From assembly GCA_028752905.1 (NCBI GenBank), contig JAQNBH010000015.1, forward strand, positions 38,266,424 to 38,330,423: a stretch of DNA of 64,000 nucleotides, written 5' to 3'. Source of the stretch: Cladorhizidae sp. MBARI D1340-BT2. Its lineage: Eukaryota; Porifera; Demospongiae; Poecilosclerida; Cladorhizidae. The first letter of the stretch is position 1. Each line of letters begins with the position of its first letter. Below, piece after piece: positions 53,601-59,600 of this stretch. The notes below the pieces were generated by a model, which worked only from the letters and a program-made list of their open reading frames with translations, had not been told where the DNA came from and made no database searches. Both the position numbers and the translations under genes were made by a program.

Positions 53601-56600
53601 CCCCTAGATCCTTGCCCACCCCTAGATCCTTCACCCTATAGATCCTCCACACTAGATCCTTGCCCATCCCTAGATCCCTGCCAGTAGCCCTAGATCCTAG
53701 TATCAGACAACCAAGAACTTTGAACTACATACATCCAGGAAGACACTGGCATACATGCAGCCCACACCTCACTGGACCTCACTGGACACATCACAGTTTA
53801 TGACCAGAGATTATAATATTCAGGGATGAATCATTCCCTGATGAAGTCCCACGATACCCATGCTGAGTACAGGTGTGTGGGTGTGGCTCACCTCCTGCTC
53901 GTGAGCATGAGTGTGTGGGTGTGGCTCACATCCTGCTCGTGAGCATGAGTGTGTGGGCGTGGCTCACCTCCCGCTCGTGAGCATGAGTGTGTGGGCGTGG
54001 CTCACCTCCTGCTCGTGAGCATGAGTGTGTGGGTGTGGCTCACCTCCTGCTCGTGAGCATGAGTGTGTGGGTGTGGCTCACCTGCTCGTGAGCATGAGTG
54101 TGTGGGTGTGGCTCACCTGCTCGTGAGCATGAGTGTGTGGGTGTGGCCCACCTCCTGCTCGTGAGCATGAGCATGAGTGTGTGGCTCACCTCCTGCTCGT
54201 GAGCATGAGTGTGTGGCTCACCTGCTCGTGAGCATGAGTGTGTGGGCGTGGCTCACCTCCTGCTCGTGAGCATGAGTGTGTGGGTGTGGCTCACCTCCTG
54301 CTCGTGAGCATGAGTGTGTGGGCGTGGCTCACCTCCTGCTCGTGAGCATGAGTGTGTGGGTGTGGCCCACCTCCTGCTCGTGAGCATGAGTGTGTGGGTG
54401 TGGCTCACCTCCTGCTCGTGAGCATGAGTGTGTGGGTGTGGCTCACCTCCTGCTCGTGAGCATGAGTGTGTGGGCGTGGCTCACCTCCTGCTCATGAGCA
54501 TGAGTGTGTGGGTGTGGCTCACCTCCTGCTTGCCTGCTGCTCCCACGGAGGCTTGCGTATGCACACCACATGGACTCTCTGCCACGCCTCTGGCAGCACC
54601 GACTCGCACGATGCCTGGAGCAACCAATGCACCTCCTCCTGAGAGATGAGTGGGAGGCGTGCCTTAAAAACTCCACCCCTTCCTGCCACTCCCCCTACTG
54701 CTGCTCCCCCTGTTCCTCCATCGTCCAGGGACTGCAGCCAGTCTTCGTGCACCTGAAGATCAGCGGGTAGAATACCATCAGGGGGAGAATAATCCATCGC
54801 TCAACACACAAACACACACTGGACCACCACCACACTGGGTGGAGGCAGGTTGAAGTAGGTGGACTATAGCTCTATGGGGACACACATTGGACCAACACTG
54901 CACTGAGTTGAGGCAGGTTGAAAGGTTCTATGGGGACACACAATGGATCAACATCTCACTGGGTTAGGCAGATTGAAGTAGGTTGACAATAGCTCTATGG
55001 AAATGTGGTCATGAAACAGAGTTGATGTACACCATGTCCTGGGAAACAGTCCTCTTGACTACTACAACTTCTCGTGTCCCTGTGAGGAGCAGTGCAGGAA
55101 TGGCTCTCTCACACAATTGCTTGTGCCAAACTCAGCCACTCTGTAAATACTCCAACGCTGCCACAACATGGTTAGGATATCTCAGGATATTCCAGGATAC
55201 CCATTATCCCGAGGTGTCTCTAGTGAGGGTGACTGACTCTACAGCACGGATCCTAGAGTTCCAAGCATTCTGGGCCAAAAAGAGTATTCTAAAGCTAGGG
55301 CTAAGATTAGGACCAGGGCCAGAGCTATGACTACGACCAGGGTTATGGCTAGGGCTAAGATTAGCACCTGGGCTATGGCTAGGGCTAAGATTTTCTGGCC
55401 TGCAGGTCAAATATTCGCTCGTACACCTCCACGAAGTGCATGGCAGAAACTCCTTGGAGGGGCATTGGCTGCTGTCGTTCTCAGCGCATCAGCGAGCACC
55501 GACTATGACACTCCTTGGAGGGACATTGGCTACTGTCATTCTCAGTGCATCAGCGAGCACCGACTATGACACTCCTTGGAAGGGCATTGGCTACTGTCAT
55601 TCTCAGCACATCAGCGAGCACCGACCATGACACTCCTCAGAGGGGCACTGGCTGTCCAGCACATCAGTGAGTGCTAGCGTCACTCCAAGTGGCATCATTT
55701 ACACAATATTAATCACGCAAGACCATGCACTTTGACCTCACACAGAAAGGAGTGGCTTCTAATCAACAAAGAGTGCAGATGATATGCAGTTATCTGATTG
55801 GTGGACCAAGATCCTGCAAGATGCCGCAGACACAATCCTGCATAGATTAGGAGGTTGCTGACCAGCTCCCCGTCGGTCCCTCGCTAACAGTTCAGAGGTC
55901 AACTGGACTCACAAGGAGCTATATACGTCCTGGTAGGATGGGGGGAGGGGTCTCAATCTGTTGACTCACTTGGAAACACGAGATGTAGTTTTGGGAGGTC
56001 TCTATCTAATCTGGTTGCTAGGTGAATAGATGCTTGTAATTGTGGCCCAGTGTTCAATACTTTCTACAGACACTGAATCAACATGAGGGGGGAGGGGGTG
56101 GGGGGGGGGGGGGGGGGGTGGGGGGTGGCTTACCTCACAGCACATCACATGTAAAACAAATGGTGGGGATCCATGTGGAAAACTTGCTGAATCAGCAAAG
56201 AACTGGCTGCTTCCACCTCCAAACATGGCTGCTTCATGGGTCTTGCTAGCCAACCACAGCAGCTTCCCCCAAACATGGAGCTTCAACAGGCCTCTTACAG
56301 CCAGCCACAGCAGCTGCCCCCAAACATGGAGGCTTCAACAGGTCCTCTTGAAACCAGCCACAGCAGCTGCCCCCAAACATGGAGGCTTCAACAGGTCCTC
56401 TTGCAGCCAGCCACAGCAGCTGCCCCCAAACATGGAGGCTTCAACAGGTCCTCTTGCAGCCAGCCACAGCAGCTGCCCCCAAACATGGAGGCTTCAACAG
56501 GTTCTCTTGCAGCCAGCCACAGCAGCTGCCCCCAAACATGGAGGCTTCAACAGGTTCTCTTGCTAACAGCTGCCATTAAAAGCTTATCTTACATCCCAAC

Positions 56601-59600
56601 TTTGCAAGAAAAGATTGCACTCACTTATAAGCAAGAGGTGCTCATGTACAACCACACCTCACCCTTGCCATGCTAATTATTCGGAAGAAAGGGGTTGCAG
56701 AATGTTCTGTATTGTGGCTGCTAAATTTAGTTCTCTCCAATATGCTACAATGACTACTAAAAGCTCGATTCACAATAAATTATGATGCTTAGCCATTGTG
56801 ATCATATCGTCCTATAATATCATATTGTCCTATAATATCGTATCGTCCTATAATATCGTATCGTCCTATAATATTGTATCATCCTATAATATCGTATCGT
56901 CCTATAATATCGTATCGTCCTATAATATTGTATCTTCCTATAATATCGTATCGTCCTATAATATCGTATCGTCCTATAATATCGTATCGTCCTATAATAT
57001 CGTATCGTCCTATAATATCGTATCGTCCTATAATATTGTATCTTCCTATAATATCGTATTGTCCTATAGTATTGTATCGTCCTATAATATTGTATCATCC
57101 TATAATATTGTATCATCCTATAATATTGTATCATCCTATAATATCGTATCGTCCTATAATATTGTATCATCCTATAATATTGTATCATCCTATAATATCG
57201 TATCGTCCTATAATATCGTATCGTCCTATAATATCGTATCGTCCTATAATATCATATTGTCCTATAATATCGTATCTTCCTATAATATTGTATCGTCCTA
57301 TAATATAATATCGTCCTATAATATAATATCGTCCTATAATATAATATCGTCCTATAATATCGTATCGTCCTATAATATTGTATCGTCCTATAATATAATA
57401 TCGTCCTATAATATCGTATCGTCCTATAATATCGTATCTTCCTATAATATTGTATCATCCTATAATATCGTATCGTCCTATAATATCGTATCGTCCTATA
57501 ATATTGTATCATCCTATAATATCGTATCGTCCTATAATATCGTATCGTCCTATAATATTGTATCATCCTATAATATCGTATCGTCCTATAATATCGTATC
57601 GTCCTATAATATCGTATCGTCCTATAATATCGTATCGTCCTATAATATCGTATCGTCCTATAATATCGTATCGTCCTATAATATTGTATCGTCCTGTAAT
57701 ATCGTATCGTCATAATATCATATTGTCCTATAATATTGTTGTCCTATAATATAATATCGTCCTATAATATTGTATCGTCCTATAATATTGTATCGTCCTG
57801 TAATATCGTATCGTCATAATATCATATTGTCCTATAATATTGTTGTCCTATAATATAATATCGTCCTATAATATCGTATCGTCCTATAATATCGTATCGT
57901 CCTATAATATCGTATCGTCCTATAATATCGTATCGTCCTATAATATCGTATCGTCCTATAATATCGTATCATCCTATAATATCGTATCGTCCTATAATAT
58001 CGTATCGTCCTATAATATCGTATCGTCCTATAATATCGTATCGTCCTATAATATCGTATCGTCCTATAATATCGTATTGTCCTATAATATTGTATCTTCC
58101 TATAATATTGTATCTTCCTATAATATCGTATTGTCCTATAATATTGTATCTTCCTATAATATCGTATCGTCCTATAATATCGTATCGTCCTATAATATCG
58201 TATTGTCCTATAATATTGTATCTTCCTATAATATTGTATCTTCCTATAATATCGTATCGTCCTATAATATCGTATCGTCCTATAATATCGTATCGTCCTA
58301 TAATATCGTATCGTCCTATAATATCGTATCATCCTATAATATCGTATCGTCCTATAATATCGTATCGTCCTATAATATCGTATCGTCCTATAATATTGTA
58401 TCTTCCTATAATATCGTATCGTCCTATAATATCGTATCGTCCTATAATATCGTATCGTCCTATAATATTGTATCTTCCTATAATATCGTATCGTCCTATA
58501 ATATCGTATCGTCCTATAATATCGTATTGTCCTATAATATTGTATCTTCCTATAATATCGTATCGTCCTATAATATCGTATCGTCCTATAATATCGTATC
58601 GTCCTATAATATCGTATCGTCCTATAATATCGTATCGTCCTATAATATTGTTGTCCTATAATATCGTATCGTCCTATAATATCGTATCGTCCTATAATAT
58701 CGTATCGTCCTATAATATCGTATCGTCCTATAATATCGTATCGTCCTATAATATTGTATCGTCCTGTAATATTGTATCGTCCTATAATATTATATCGCCC
58801 TATAATATAATATTGTCCAATCATCATATCATTGTATCGTCATATTGGGAACCAGCAATGACATGACGACACTATACAATGATACGATGGAATAAGTCTA
58901 TTCCTGACCAATCAAAACGCTAGAATTTATCACATGATGGATGAACTGCAGCATCAGCTGTTTGTTGGAGAACATTATGGTGTTTGTGGACATGAACAAG
59001 CTCACTGGAGCCATGAAGACCTCCTCCTGCTGTCTGCTAAAACTTACAAGGCAAAGGCCAATGCCTGGCAGCAGGTGGTAAGTCAAATTGAAGTGTCACA
59101 TATCTAAGCTGGCAGTTTTCTAGCTCATACAGCAGCTAGTGGCTTTGCAACCATCTGACTTGGGTAGCTAGTGTTCCTAGCTTGTAGCACTGGCTAGTTA
59201 GTGTAACTGGTATAGTAGTGCTAAGTTTGTAGCACTGGCTAGCTAGCTATCAGCAGTGTAACTGGTTTAGTAGTGCTAAGCTTGTAGCACTGGCTAGTTA
59301 GTATTAGCAGTTTAACTGGTTTAGTAGTGCTAAGCTTGTAGCACTGGTTAGTTAGCTATTAGCAGTGTAACTGGTTTAGTAGTGTTAAGCTTGTAGCACT
59401 GGCTAGTTAGCTATTAGCAGTGTAACTGGTTTAGTAGTGCTAAGCTTGTAGCACTGGCTAGTTAGCTATTAGCAGTGTAACTGGTAGAGCTAAGCTTGCT
59501 AGCTGGTGCAGCTGTGTATTAGTGATGTTCATAGCTATGGCAATAACTTCTCGTCCACAACCACATAGTGTGTGCTCCAGCAGGATCAGCTGTCCACAAC

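Noticed and set aside
54754..54797. WDR81 starting at the ATG at 54797
   Set aside because: The segment between 54753 and 54797 is better explained as intron: a good acceptor at 54753-54754 joins exon 1 in phase and gives an ungapped match to the family N-terminus.
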